This document shows, piece by piece, positions 39,066 through 49,402 of a stretch of 64,000 bases of DNA. This DNA comes from Ephemerocybe angulata. Taxonomy: Eukaryota; Basidiomycota; Agaricomycetes; Agaricales; Psathyrellaceae. The stretch is taken from the NCBI GenBank assembly GCA_013368325.1, contig JAACJK010000167.1, positions 372,001 to 436,000 on the forward strand. Reading direction: 5' to 3'. Both the position numbers and the translations under genes were made by a program. Under the pieces are notes generated by a model. The model was not told the DNA's origin. It did not search any database and worked only from the letters and a program-made list of their open reading frames with translations. The stretch's first letter is position 1. Each line of letters begins with the position of its first letter.

Positions 39066-42000
39066 CTATGGTCGGGGTGCCGTGGGGTGTCGAAGGTGGA
39101 ACTCCGCGACGGCTTCAGCTGCATTCCCAAGGTTGGTAAGGGGTTCCCAAGAGTTCTCGCTGTCGTTGTAGCCCTTCCAGCTGATGAGGTATTCGACCCA
39201 GCGCTTTCGTCCACGCTTGACCTCCCTACTGTCCAGCACGTCCTGAACTTCAAACTCTGTCCCGTCCTCGAGTTCAACAGGCTCTGGTGGGGGAGGTAGG
39301 ATGCCGTTGGTGTCGTTCCCTTTCCAGGGACTAAGCTTGTCGACGTGGAAGACAGGATGGAGGCGGGATAGAGACTGAGGGAGTGCGAGACGGTAGTCAA
39401 GGTCGCCGATCTTCTCAATGACCTTGTAGGGGCCGAGCTGGAAGTCCCCAAGCTTTCGAGTGGGTACCTTGATGTTGATGTTTTTGGCGCTGAGCCAGAC
39501 GTAGTCGTCCATGGCGAAGGTGTGTGCTGTCCGTTTCCCAGCTTCAAAGGTCGTCTTCTGGCGGGCTTTCTCCATTCGTAAGGCTGCTTCAACATCCTTT
39601 CGGGTGTCTAGGAGGTCCTGAATGCGCTCATCGACACCGCGGACGCCAGTGGTAGCGCCGATGGGAATGTTGAAGTGAGGGGAGTAGCCGTAGATGACCT
39701 CGAAGGGGGAGCGATTGTGAGCAGAGTGAATGCGTGAGTTGATGACGAACTCAGCCATGGGGAGGTGTTGGTCCCAATCGTCTTGTCGTCGACTGACGTA
39801 GAAGCGAAGGTGCTTCTCGACCTCCTGGTTTGCACGCTCGGTCTGGCCATTGGCCTGAGGGTGGTATGCTGTTGTGAGGTTGGATCCAATCCCGAGACGT
39901 TGGAGGAGGGTGCGCATGACGTTGGAGGCGAACTGGGGCCCTCGGTCGCTGATGAAACGAAGGGGCAAACCATGGAGGCGGAAGATCTCTCGGTAGTAGA
40001 TGTCGACGACTCCTTCAGTCGAGATGGTGGAGGAACAGGGGAGTGCGTGGATCTGCTTGGTGAAGAAGTCGGTGAAGACGATGACTGCGTCGAAACCATG
40101 GGCCGGTGGTAGCTGTGTGATGAGGTCAACTCCAACAGCCTCCCAAGGGCCTTCAGGGACGTCCATGGGCTGGGTGAGGGCACGAGGGTGCTGGGCATGC
40201 TTGCGTCGAGCACAGAGATCGCAGCCTTCGACGTACTTCTTCACAAAAGCGCGCATCGTGGGCCACCAGTACAACCGCTCGACCCGTTCGAGGGTTGCAT
40301 GGTTCCCGGGATGGCCTGAAGTGGGGTCATCGTGGCACTGCTTCACCACCTCTCGCCGGAGCTCATCGTCTGCTGGGACGTATACCTTGCCTCTGAACCG
40401 TACTAACCCGTTCTCCTCTGTCCACTCTGTCAAACCGTTGACGAGTTTCTGGGGTCCAAACTTGCGCAGTTTCTCTAGCCCTCCCAAGACCACAGATTCG
40501 CGTGCACTCGCACGACGAATTCGGTCTTCTAGGGGGTTGGTGAACTGGGAAGCGGCTGCGAGTTTGGCGAAGTGTTCAGGGCGGAGGACAGTGCGCTGGG
40601 TGTTGTCGTCAGAGTCTGAGACGTGATGGTGGGGCATGCGCGAGAGGGGGTCAGCTTGGGTGTTAGCGGCACCTGGGCGGTGTTCGAGACGGAAGTCGAA
40701 GCGAGAGAGGTACAGCGCCCATCTCGCCTGTCGTCGTGCCAGATCTTGGGCAGTGCGCCAGTACTTCAGGTTAGCATGATCGGTTACGATCCCGAAGGTG
40801 TCAGGGAGACCTTCCAGGAACGGGCGCCAATCCTTGAGGGCTTCGATGATGGCTAGCATCTCTCGGTCGTAGATCTCGTAGTTTCGCTGAGCTGGGTCCA
40901 TAGACGCTGATCGGAAGGCGACAGGATGCCAGGCGCCATCAGCGGCTTGCTGGAGAAGGGCACCTCCGGTGGCGAAGCCAGAGGCATCGACTTCGATGCG
41001 AGTAGGGCGGTCAGGATCCCAGAGAGCGAGGACGGGGGCCGAGATAAAGGCGTCACGGAGGGTTTCGAAGGCTTGTTGGCGCTCGTCAGTCCATTCGAAC
41101 AGGGTGTTCTTCTTGGTGAGGTCATGGAGGGGGCGGGCGACTTTGGAGAAGTCCTTGATGAAGCGGCGGTAGAAGTTGGCAAAGCCCAGGAATCCTCGGA
41201 CTTCGCGGATGTTGCGCGGTACGGGCCAGCCACGGACGGCTTGGACCTTGGCAGGGTCCATGCTCACCTCTCCCTCTCGGATAACCATACCCAGATACTC
41301 AATCTCCTCCTTCTCGAACTCACACTTCTCAGGACGTAGGTAGAGGTCGTGCTGTCGCAGGCGACGGAGGACTTCGTGGGTGATGCGGCGGTGTTCTTCC
41401 AGGTCCATGGTGAAGATGAGGATGTCGTCGAGGTAGACTGCCACCTTGCCGGAGGCGACCAGATCTGAGAAGATCGAGTTCATGAGGCCCTGGAATGTGG
41501 CAGGTGAGTTGGTTAGACCGAAAAACATGACTTTGGGTTCAAAGAGGCCTCGACTGGTGGCGAACGCAGCTTTCCATTCATCTCCCTCCTTTATGCGGAC
41601 GTTGTTGTATCCCCAGCGGACGTCAAACTTGGTGAAGTACTTGGCACCTCGGAGACGGCTGATGATATCGGCGACGAGAGGGAGCGGGTAGCGGTTCTTG
41701 ATGGTGTACTCGTTGAGACGGCGGTAGTCCTGGATGAAGCGGAGAGTTCCGTCCTTCTTCTTGATGAAGAAAACAGGGGAGGATATGGGCGACTTGGAGG
41801 GCTGGATGTATCCTTTGGCGAGGTTCTCCTGGAGGAATGTATCGAGCACGGCTTGTTCATCTAGGGACATGGGGTAGATTTTGGTGCGGATGTTGGCTGG
41901 AGCGCCGGGTGTGAGCTCGATGGCATGATCCCAGTCCTTGTGGCTTGGAAGTCGAGTAGACTCTTGCTCAGAAAAGACGGCGGCGTGTTCTCGGTAGTGG

Positions 42001-42986
42001 GCAGGGATGATCTCCTCGAGCGTTCTCTCCGGTTTACCTTTCTTCGCGTCCTCAGCGATCTTCTGGGAGTAGGTGAAGCCAGCCGAACACCACAGTTCCT
42101 CATCCGTGCGCTCGATGATACCGGCTCGAAGCCAGCGGCGTCGAGTGGTTCGGTTAGCACGGATTCGGCAGAAGGGGGTTTCGGGCTTCTCTTCCACAGA
42201 AGGGGGCGACGACGGTGGGGCAGGTTCGGGAGTTGGAGAGCTGGGGAGCGTGGGCCAAGAGGCGTAGATCTCCTCCAGAATCGCTCCGTCAGAGGGTTCC
42301 CCTAAGTCCAAACACGGATGTCTTTCCTCCGGCACCTCCTCTACCGAGGCGCGGGGATGACGGCGTGAGGGTAGGAGCTCTGGAACGGATGCGATGGGGT
42401 CCGGGGGTGCGCTCGAGGCATAGATCTCTTCCAGGACAGATCCGTTGGACGGTTCCCCCAGAGCGTAGCTCGGGTTCGGGTCCTCAGGAACGTCCTCGAT
42501 GGTGGCTCGGGGGTTGATGCGCACAATACCCTTTGTCCAGTCGATCTCTGGGTTAACCTGGCGAAGCCAGGGGAGCCCCAGGATGATGTTCTCGCCTCCT
42601 AGGTCGGTGACAAGAAAGTCTGTCCAGCGGTTGTGGGGTCCGACTGTGAGGTGAAGACGCGCGAAGTGGGTGATGTCCCCGGCAGTGTTTGGGGAGCCAT
42701 CAATGTTGCAAAGGAGGATGGCGTGACGGAGCGGGAAGATTGTGATGTGATGCTTTAGGACAAAAGGGTGGTCAAGAAAGAGGGCGGTGGCCCCACAATC
42801 TATCATGGCTGCTAAGCTAGTGCTCCTGTTGCGACCTCTCAACGTTGTTCGTACTCGGAAATGGTCTGAAGTAGGATCGATTTCACGAATAGAACTAATG
42901 GTACATGATGAGATGGAGTCATAGGAGGAGGTGGAACACATAGCGATGGGTACGCGTGCGGCAGCACGGACGGGCACCCGCTTCAA
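39066..42986 (-). CDS. pol: TE2 Pol (protease, RT, RNase H, integrase, chromodomain)
   Basis: 1306 aa. Protease DCGATALFLD at about residue 62 (DCG in place of D-S/T-G) and IILGLPWLRQVNPEIDW. RT about 400-600 with YLDDILIFT at about 517. RNase H about 660-790 (IEVDASGFATGGALLQ, DREMLAIIEALK). Integrase: HHCC about 885-930 (H..GHPGNH...CDLCARRK), catalytic D, D, E in GVDLIT, SDRGPQF and TERANQE (about 952, 1012, 1052). GPY/F module LGPYKVIEKIGDLDYRL. Chromodomain about 1245-1295 (WVEYLISWKGYNDSENSWEP). The first codon is TTG inside the gag stop overlap, so expression is presumably by -1 frameshifting. All catalytic residues are present. Confidence 0.96.
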   Translation of the reverse strand: MKRVPVRAAARVPIAMCSTSSYDSISSCTISSIREIDPTSDHFRVRTTLRGRNRSTSLAAMIDCGATALFLDHPFVLKHHITIFPLRHAILLCNIDGSPNTAGDITHFARLHLTVGPHNRWTDFLVTDLGGENIILGLPWLRQVNPEIDWTKGIVRINPRATIEDVPEDPNPSYALGEPSNGSVLEEIYASSAPPDPIASVPELLPSRRHPRASVEEVPEERHPCLDLGEPSDGAILEEIYASWPTLPSSPTPEPAPPSSPPSVEEKPETPFCRIRANRTTRRRWLRAGIIERTDEELWCSAGFTYSQKIAEDAKKGKPERTLEEIIPAHYREHAAVFSEQESTRLPSHKDWDHAIELTPGAPANIRTKIYPMSLDEQAVLDTFLQENLAKGYIQPSKSPISSPVFFIKKKDGTLRFIQDYRRLNEYTIKNRYPLPLVADIISRLRGAKYFTKFDVRWGYNNVRIKEGDEWKAAFATSRGLFEPKVMFFGLTNSPATFQGLMNSIFSDLVASGKVAVYLDDILIFTMDLEEHRRITHEVLRRLRQHDLYLRPEKCEFEKEEIEYLGMVIREGEVSMDPAKVQAVRGWPVPRNIREVRGFLGFANFYRRFIKDFSKVARPLHDLTKKNTLFEWTDERQQAFETLRDAFISAPVLALWDPDRPTRIEVDASGFATGGALLQQAADGAWHPVAFRSASMDPAQRNYEIYDREMLAIIEALKDWRPFLEGLPDTFGIVTDHANLKYWRTAQDLARRQARWALYLSRFDFRLEHRPGAANTQADPLSRMPHHHVSDSDDNTQRTVLRPEHFAKLAAASQFTNPLEDRIRRASARESVVLGGLEKLRKFGPQKLVNGLTEWTEENGLVRFRGKVYVPADDELRREVVKQCHDDPTSGHPGNHATLERVERLYWWPTMRAFVKKYVEGCDLCARRKHAQHPRALTQPMDVPEGPWEAVGVDLITQLPPAHGFDAVIVFTDFFTKQIHALPCSSTISTEGVVDIYYREIFRLHGLPLRFISDRGPQFASNVMRTLLQRLGIGSNLTTAYHPQANGQTERANQEVEKHLRFYVSRRQDDWDQHLPMAEFVINSRIHSAHNRSPFEVIYGYSPHFNIPIGATTGVRGVDERIQDLLDTRKDVEAALRMEKARQKTTFEAGKRTAHTFAMDDYVWLSAKNINIKVPTRKLGDFQLGPYKVIEKIGDLDYRLALPQSLSRLHPVFHVDKLSPWKGNDTNGILPPPPEPVELEDGTEFEVQDVLDSREVKRGRKRWVEYLISWKGYNDSENSWEPLTNLGNAAEAVAEFHLRHPTAPRP

Positions 42987-44266
42987 AAACCCGGCTTGTC
43001 GTTGGCGAGGAGCCCAAAGAGACGGTTCTGCTCGGCGAGGGCAGCCTCTAGGCGTGTGAACCTAGGGTCCTCGGGCGTCGTCGAAGGGGCAGGGGACGAG
43101 ACGTTGGGGGCAGAGGTCTCGCCTGGGAGGAGGGTGAAGGGGGTGTCGCTGGTCGTGGCAGCTGCCTTCTGGGAGCGTCGGGCTCCTCGGCCTTTCTCGT
43201 TGCCTAGGTACTTGTCCTGGCAGACGGCCTCGATGTGCCCGATGCGGGCGCAGTATCCACACTTGGTGGCCTCGTGTCCTCCTGCCGACTTCAGGTGGGC
43301 TTTGGAGCCGCACCCGTAGCAGCGACCTCGCATGAGCTTGGTGAAGTCTTCGCGGGTGCGAGCCGTCGAGCTTCGACTAGCGTCGACATCCATGGCGTAG
43401 GGGTCGCGAGCGGCAGTGGGAGGGGAGTAGGCAGTGGAGCCCTTGGTACGAGGGCCTTCCGCCATGCTGTCGCGCATGTGGAAGTCGACCTTGACGGCGA
43501 GCTGGACAAGCTCCTCGAAGGTGGCGGGTGCTTTGGCGAAGGAGGCCATGGTCAACCAGGCACGGGCGTCCTTGGAGAGGCCCTGCTTGAAGCGATGGCC
43601 AAGGTCCGACTCGGAGTAGTCCGTGCGTCCGGAGACCTCCTGGAAGCGCGCTGCGTACTGCGCAACTGTCTTGTTGCCCTGGGTGATGGACTCGAGTTCC
43701 CTCTGGGCTTCGGCGTTGTCGTCCGAGGCCATGAAGCGGGCCTTGAAGGCCTTGACGAACTCGTCCCACGATCCACTGAAGGGGAAGGGGGTGATGGGGA
43801 CAGCGGTCTGGTTGGCTGCGGTAGCAGCTGCAGCGGCAGCTTGGGTGGTGGCATGGGCCTCGATGTCTTGGAGGTAGCGGACAGCCCATATCGCGGCTTC
43901 CCCCTGCAGGAGCGAGAGGGCGTGGATGATCCACTGCTCGGGAGCGATCTCATGGAAGCCGGTGGTAGTGTTGAGCTTGTTGAGGGGAGCTTCCTTCGAT
44001 CGGGCCCACATGGTGTAGTACTGGAGGAATCGCTGGGCATCGGCGGAACCTCCCTTGAAAGGCTCCGGGCGAGCCATACTGGAGCCGGTGGACACGTTGA
44101 CAGCCCCGACCTGCGTGGTAGTAGAGGTTGGAGCGGGCGCGGGTGGGGCTACGGCGGAGGCAGCTTGGGTTTGAGCAGTAGCCAGTTTGGTTAGCTGCTC
44201 GTTGGTCTTCGTCTGGGCTTCTATGAGCCTCGTGAAGAGGGCTTCGAGACGCGCGTTGTCAGACAT
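42983..44266 (-). CDS. gag: TE2 Gag
   Basis: 427 aa, closely similar to TE1 Gag (1693-2964), with small differences in the N-terminal linker (VAPPAPAPTSTTTQVGAVNV). Capsid-like region EPFKGGSADAQRFLQYYTMW; CCHC knuckle CGYCARIGHIEAVC preceded by CYGCGSKAHLKSAGGH. The first ATG after the PBS is used. It stops at 42983 right after G-GGT-TTT (42986-42992). Confidence 0.95.
   Translation of the reverse strand: MSDNARLEALFTRLIEAQTKTNEQLTKLATAQTQAASAVAPPAPAPTSTTTQVGAVNVSTGSSMARPEPFKGGSADAQRFLQYYTMWARSKEAPLNKLNTTTGFHEIAPEQWIIHALSLLQGEAAIWAVRYLQDIEAHATTQAAAAAATAANQTAVPITPFPFSGSWDEFVKAFKARFMASDDNAEAQRELESITQGNKTVAQYAARFQEVSGRTDYSESDLGHRFKQGLSKDARAWLTMASFAKAPATFEELVQLAVKVDFHMRDSMAEGPRTKGSTAYSPPTAARDPYAMDVDASRSSTARTREDFTKLMRGRCYGCGSKAHLKSAGGHEATKCGYCARIGHIEAVCQDKYLGNEKGRGARRSQKAAATTSDTPFTLLPGETSAPNVSSPAPSTTPEDPRFTRLEAALAEQNRLFGLLANDKPGF
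42986..42992 (-). promoter_or_regulatory. TE2 gag-pol -1 frameshift heptamer
   Basis: Minus-strand codons CCG GGT TTT TGA. The heptamer is conserved with TE1 although the neighbouring codons differ (AAG CCG versus AAG CTG). Confidence 0.6.
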
Positions 44267-44703
44267 GGTAGGAGGTGGACTTGGGTAGTCGGGGAGCTTC
44301 GGAGAGTACGGCGGCGGTGGTGACGAAGGGGGTGGGACGCGACTAGGCGGGCTGGTAGGGTGCAGGTACTGTGGGACTAGTGGTAGGACTAGTTCTCCAC
44401 GAAGGCCAGAGAGGTAGAAGCCTGGGATAGAATCCTCGGTTTTCTTAGCGTGGGGGCAGGGTTGTTCTGCGCAGTCGGTGTAGACAGTTGAGCCGTTCCG
44501 GTCGATGTACCAGTAGACTGAGGACCAGACTGGATCAGTCGTGGATCGGAGGTAGGCGGAGTCGATCTGTAGGCCGTGAAGGTATGGTGCACAGCTGTCC
44601 GGTTCAGAGCCGTCAGAGGTTGCAGGTGAGGGGGAACGGGTGGGCGCGATGGTGCCGGCTAGCAGGGGCTGCGAGGACGATGGACGTCGGCGCAGTTGGG
44701 AGG

Positions 44704-44712
44704 ACTTGATCT
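44704..44712 (-). other. TE2 primer-binding site (self-priming type)
   Basis: AGATCAAGT on the minus strand, two nt after the LTR end. It is complementary to ACTTGATCT at 44887-44895 in the 5' LTR, downstream of the LTR TATA box, as in TE1. Confidence 0.6.
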
Positions 44713-44714
44713 AA

Positions 44715-45262
44715 TGTGGCGAAGACGCCGGCTGATGTCGGACGAGCGACGAGCAGAGAGCAGAGAGCAGAGGAGCAGAGGTCGGACGAGCGACGAGCAG
44801 CGATGCAGATACAAGAGCTGTATGGTCAAAGGTAAATAGAATACAGGGAATAGGAGCGAAGCGACTATGTACCTGTATGGTCAAAGAGATCAAGTGGGGA
44901 ATAATGAACGAGTAGCTACGAGTATATATGTGTCCAGATGATCTCGAACGAAAATAGAACAATAGAATAATCCAAAGAACAATAGAGTCCATATGAGTCG
45001 ATATGACTAAAAGGCAGCGCGTGCAGTGCGCCTGAGAACAAAGGTGCGAACAAGGTGTGAACGTGCTGTGCACGAGAATAAGAAGCACGAACGTGCTGTG
45101 CATGAAGTGAGGGGAAGGCTCAGAAGAGCGAAGGCAGTGTGAAGGTGTGCAAGGGTGTGCAAAGGTGTGCAAGAGTGTGCAGGAATGCGCACGAATGAAT
45201 AGTAAAGGAAGAAATGAAAGGAAAAGAAGAGAAAATAGGTGGGCTGACCGGTGTTCACGACA
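44715..45262 (-). repeat. TE2 5' LTR
   Basis: 548 bp; lacks two bases near 45020 relative to the 3' LTR (GCGCGTGCAG versus GCGCGCGGGCAG). Confidence 0.95.
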
Positions 45263-46105
45263 CCCCCAGGATTCCTGTAGGACTCCTGTAGGACTGGTGA
45301 ACTTCCAGTGGAATTCCAGTGAACTTTTGCCAAAAGTGATTTTATGAAACAAGTCTGGTGGAAGTTCAGTGAACTTCCACTGAACTTCCACCGGGCTTCT
45401 GCTGGAATTCCTACAGGAATCCAAAATGTTCAGTTCAGTTCAGTATGTCCAGTAGGAGTTCAGTAGAAGTCCGCTGATATTTCACTAGACTTCCAGAGAA
45501 CTCTTGCTAGACTGATGGTAGATGAATATGAAGCTTTATTTATTTGTTCATATTATTTGATGCTTCTTATACAGGCTGACTAATCATTTCCCATCATTTT
45601 TCCCGTTATAGACAGTGTCTTTCATAATGTTCTCACACCCATGTCTCAGAACTCAGCCCTCTGCAGAAATAGTCTATTTTTATCTCGAAACTCGATGTTC
45701 GGAAAGTATTTTGCATTTTTTGGCACCATTTCTTGAAGTATTAGGTAAGTTTTTGATGATATCAGCATCAAATCATGATGGCTATCCATTTATGTAAAAA
45801 CACCTTCATGTTTTTCTCACACCTTGCTGGTGTCCTGTAGAACTGTTCTATAGGAACTGTCCTGCTGAACTTTCCAGTTAACCAGGAGGAATTCCAGTGT
45901 ACTGAACTCCTACTGAACCATGCTTTGGCTGATACTGAACTCCTCCTGAACTGAACTGAACTCTGGTAGAAAATCAGAACTCAAAATTTGGCAGGAGAGT
46001 TCAGTGGAATTCCAGTGGAAGTTCAGAAAGTTCACTGGAATTTTACTGGAATTCCTACTGAACTCCTACAGGAATAATGGGGCAGTGTGAAGTCCTCTCC
46101 TGACC

Positions 46106-47720
46106 AGATGTTTGTCCAATGGGCCTGGTCAAGACCAATACCCAACTGTTCGGACAGAACTGATCTAAATAGAATTTTTGAAGTAGGACCCCAGACACCC
46201 ATCGAATCCTTCGTTTCGTTCCCTGATGCGGATAACACCTGGGTTCTCTGTGACTCAGGCTCAATCGAAGATGCTGAGCATACTGGTCCTGCTATAGACA
46301 AAAATCCGGCCCTGGTAAAATTTCCAAGGCCTGGACAGGACCAGGGGAGGTACCTAATTAGGTACCGGAAATTACACATTTTGGCACCTAAGTAGGTGTC
46401 TGTACTGGGTGACTGAGGTGCAATGATGTCATGCAAATCAGGCACAGGTACCATCAATGACATCATAGATCTAGATCTCAGATCTGATATTGATCTTATT
46501 GATGGCAGCTGTCATCTGGCAGGGCCAGATAATGGCACTACCAGTAAGCAATGTTAATAGAACCATCTTGCTGGAACCAGTGAGCTAAGTTCTAACTTTA
46601 CTGGAACTGTCAGTAAATAGCTAAAATGGAACTGCCAGTAAGACTCCAAATACCCAATTCTGCCCAGCTCAGCCATTTTGTCTTTGGCCCTGCCAAACTG
46701 GGTTTGGAACAGTCAAAGGGTGGTTGGATCCGCCAATTGTGCCCTGGTTCAGCCATTTGGAAAATCTGGCCTAGCCAGCTCAGTTCAGCCGGTGGCTGTC
46801 TTCCATATTAAGTGGGGTGGCTGAGGCAATATTCACTCCACTTAATGTTGGTACAGCCGGGTGACTGAGGTGGATATGCAAAGGTTTTGAATACCTTGCC
46901 TGTGATAGACTACACCCCATATACTCCTGCATAATTTTCTAAAGTGTTCAAAGATGAATACTGAATACTGCCAGATTCTTGCAAGCTTTTGATGCAAGCT
47001 GCCTTCTAACGTACACAGAGGAGTATCATAGATAAGATAGAGATTCAGAGAGCACACCTAGAATCTTAGATGGGGATTTTATAATTGTATTAATTTCCAC
47101 ATTCTACTACTTCTCTCCTATTTCCAGCTGATCATTGTTCTTTAGGAAGCATAATCATGTTATTCTCCCAAATCACATATAAACCTGTTTGAGTGATTCC
47201 ATATCACTATTTTATAGTGCTGTAAAAGATGCTGTGAGTTACAGCATGTGCTTCCTCTAAATGACCATCCCCCAACTTACAACTTCGGAAGGCTCTCCAA
47301 TGTGATGAATACAAGTGCATGATCACTGGGTTTGCTGATTGGACAGTGCTAAAGGAGGGAATCGTGAAACAATAGATCCTGCTAAACTGCTCACTATGAC
47401 AAATTTCTGCCATAACTTTCATCCATCCATTAATAACAATCTGAAGGTTCGTTACACAATACATTATTTGTCCTGAAATATGTTATTCTAAGTTCTAATT
47501 TGATCCTAACTTGACCCCCAGAAAGCCTATTCAGAGAAGGTGTAGAATTATGCCTGCATATATGGTGGTATCAATATTGCAGAGCTCAATGGGGCTGGCC
47601 TTCATTGACTCACAAATGGCCTCACACTGTCCGTTACATTGCATACTGCATTTGATCACCTAGCTCTATGATTTGAGGCAATAAAAGTGAGTTTTTCTTT
47701 TAAGCAGGGGCTTTAGTGCT
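46106..47720. other. AT-rich region without recognisable genes
   Basis: 46032-46466 (minus) has an open frame (WGPTSKILFRSVLSEQLGIG...) that I cannot assign. A 50-bp segment (46662-46712) recurs inverted at 49875-49922, so part of this is an old dispersed repeat. TGACTGAGGTG occurs near both 46409 and 46863. Confidence 0.3.
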
Positions 47721-48139
47721 AATCATGTGCTGCAGGATCACCCCAACACTTACTATGTGCGGACCAAGTACACCTTGGCAAATGTTCTAACAGAGCCGGT
47801 CATATTCAACTCACTGGACCCAGCCTCAAGCCCTCCCAACCCCAAGTATCTGAGGCTGCATGTTACAATATGTAGGGTGTTACTGTTGTCTGGTGTGTTG
47901 GGCAGGACGAGGCAGGAGAGGGAGTGAAGGGGAAGGATTTGTGGAGTCAAATTGTGGGTGCGAGTGGGTGTATGGGGCTTGTGGGTGTGAGTGGGTGTAT
48001 GGTGCTTGTGGGTGCAAGTGGGAGTATGGGGCTTGTGAGTGCTTTTGTGGCTTTGTTAAAGAAGTGTCTGGTGCTTGATCCGGGAAGACAGATTACGCCT
48101 AAAGAGGCACTGGGGCATGCATTTGTGAGGGGATAGGGG
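47721..48139 (+). pseudogene. C-terminal fragment of a protein kinase with an internal minisatellite
   Basis: The end reads FVALLKKCLVLDPGRQITPK then EALGHAFVRG and a stop (48134-48136). This is kinase subdomain XI as in PRP4-like and other CMGC kinases (L..CL.LDP..R.TP.EAL.H.F). No earlier kinase subdomain is visible upstream, so this is a fragment. The preceding 81 nt are a 27-bp tandem repeat coding a 9-residue repeat (GASGCMGLV). Confidence 0.5.
47954..48034 (+). repeat. 27-bp minisatellite, three units
   Basis: Units at 47954, 47981 and 48008, beginning GTGGGTGCGAGTGGGTGTAT. They vary at a few positions and keep the reading frame. Confidence 0.85.
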
Positions 48140-48669
48140 GAGAGGTACCTGTATTGGGACGTCCAGTTGTGCTTAAACCCTACACCTGGTATATTTGGCG
48201 ACGGGTAGGGAGTAGGGTCTTTCGGGCCACTTCGGGCAGGTCCAACTTCCTAGAGCATTCAGTGAGGTAGCATATGTAACATGTTGAGCATACAGCGCTA
48301 GACGGTTAGGAGGTTACAAGGTCCGTTGCTGTTTACTCTGCATGCACAATTTACGAACAAACCTTTTTCATAGTCAAAATCAGCGAATGATTAAGTTAAG
48401 AACAAGTCTCTGAGGCTCGGTGGCTGTATACTCAGCCGTATACCTCTTTGCAGCTCCTTTACATGTATTCAAAGACGTGCAATTGAGTTTTATTATAAGA
48501 GAATTGAGATACATACCAGGACCAAGACGAAGAAAACCAGCAGAAGTTGTGATGGGCAACCCATGAGAGGATATGACAGGCTTTCGAGGATTTGTTATGA
48601 TTCTTGCTTGGGCTAAGTTGTCAGCCTTTGCTGGGTTTCTTCATCTCATACTACATTCACCATCCCACC
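48140..48669. other. No recognisable gene
   Basis: Nothing supported apart from anonymous sequence between two gene fragments. Confidence 0.3.
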
Positions 48670-48834
48670 ATGCCTTCCATTAGAATCAATGAACCAGCCA
48701 AGAGGGACATCTATAAGATGTTACCAGAAAATCCTACCCCAGAAAAGTATGCAGGTGCCAAGAAGTGGCACCGCGCCAAGGTGCACAGCACCATTATGAT
48801 GGAAAGGCATATTGCCAAGCAGGCTCACATAACG
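48670..48834 (+). CDS. Hypothetical exon with a clean splice donor
   Basis: ATG at 48670 opens MPSIRINEPAKRDIYKMLPE, NPTPEKYAGAKKWHRAK and MMERHIAKQAHI, then AAC|GTGAGT, a strong donor at about 48834. It resembles a first exon. I find no downstream exon before the foldback repeat at 49403. Family unknown. Confidence 0.35.
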
Positions 48835-49402
48835 TGAGTTGTCCCGTAAGGAAGATTATATTTCTGACTGCACCATATATACCCAGGCGAGGAGTCCATA
48901 CCGGAGAGACCTCGGCACAGGAGCCATCACATATAAATGTTCAGTACCCATGTCAACATCAATATATACTTGAGCTGTGGCCAGACTGCTGTCTGGCGGT
49001 TATGAGTCCGTTTTCGGCGAAGGCGCAAAAAGTGATCACACTGGTTGCTGGAGACTGGAATTGACTACTATGTAGGAAATCTAACTGTATGAGTTATACT
49101 TCAGGCTTGCTTTAGGCTTTAGCCCACCAATGGCTGATGCTCATAAATGCTACTTTATTTATTTCACTATGTACCTTACAAGACCACCCAACCAAGTAGC
49201 TTTGGGCAGCTTTGGGGCAACTCTTGGCTAAGTCCAAGAGTCCGAGACTGTATTCCTGGCCTGGTCTCTGGATATTCCAATTTTCTGACCCAAATAAGAT
49301 TGAAAGATAACTAATGTATATGTGCAATCATTGCTGTGCAAGGAATTTGAACCTTGTCTGGCAAACAAATTTTGAACATATGAGAGCCTCTGTCACTTTA
49401 CA
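48835..49402. other. No recognisable gene
   Basis: Presumed intron or intergenic remains; no long frame or repeat recognised. Confidence 0.25.

Larger units (their letters stand above)
38482..45262 (-). mobile_element. TE2: Ty3/Gypsy chromovirus, apparently intact
   Basis: Same family as TE1. LTRs 38482-39031 (550 bp) and 44715-45262 (548 bp) differ by one substitution and a small indel by eye. TSD CCCCC at 38477-38481 and 45263-45267. PBS 44704-44712, complementary to 44887-44895 in the 5' LTR; polypurine tract about 39032-39044. Gag and Pol are uninterrupted. It is nested in the family-2 foldback element. Confidence 0.97.
38463..46097. mobile_element. Foldback family 2 element, split by TE2
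   Basis: Without TE2 it is about 849 bp (38463-38481 plus 45268-46097). Inverted ends: CTGTACTTCACACTCCCCCA and, from the right, GAGGACTTCACACTGCCCCA, both continuing with ATTCCTGTAGGA words. The body is packed with direct and inverted copies of GAACTTCCACTGGAATTCC-like words around an AT-rich centre with no reading frame. It is non-autonomous; the 8-bp TSD suggests mobilisation by a hAT- or KDZ-type transposase. A second truncated copy is at 54654-55047. Confidence 0.85.

Noticed and set aside
39765..40626. Plus-strand frames opposite TE2 pol
   Set aside because: Mirror of the same shadows seen opposite TE1 pol; antisense of integrase and RT codons.
42986..42986. Methionine start for TE2 pol at 42986
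   Set aside because: The codon is TTG overlapping the gag stop; frameshifting at GGGTTTT explains the layout better.
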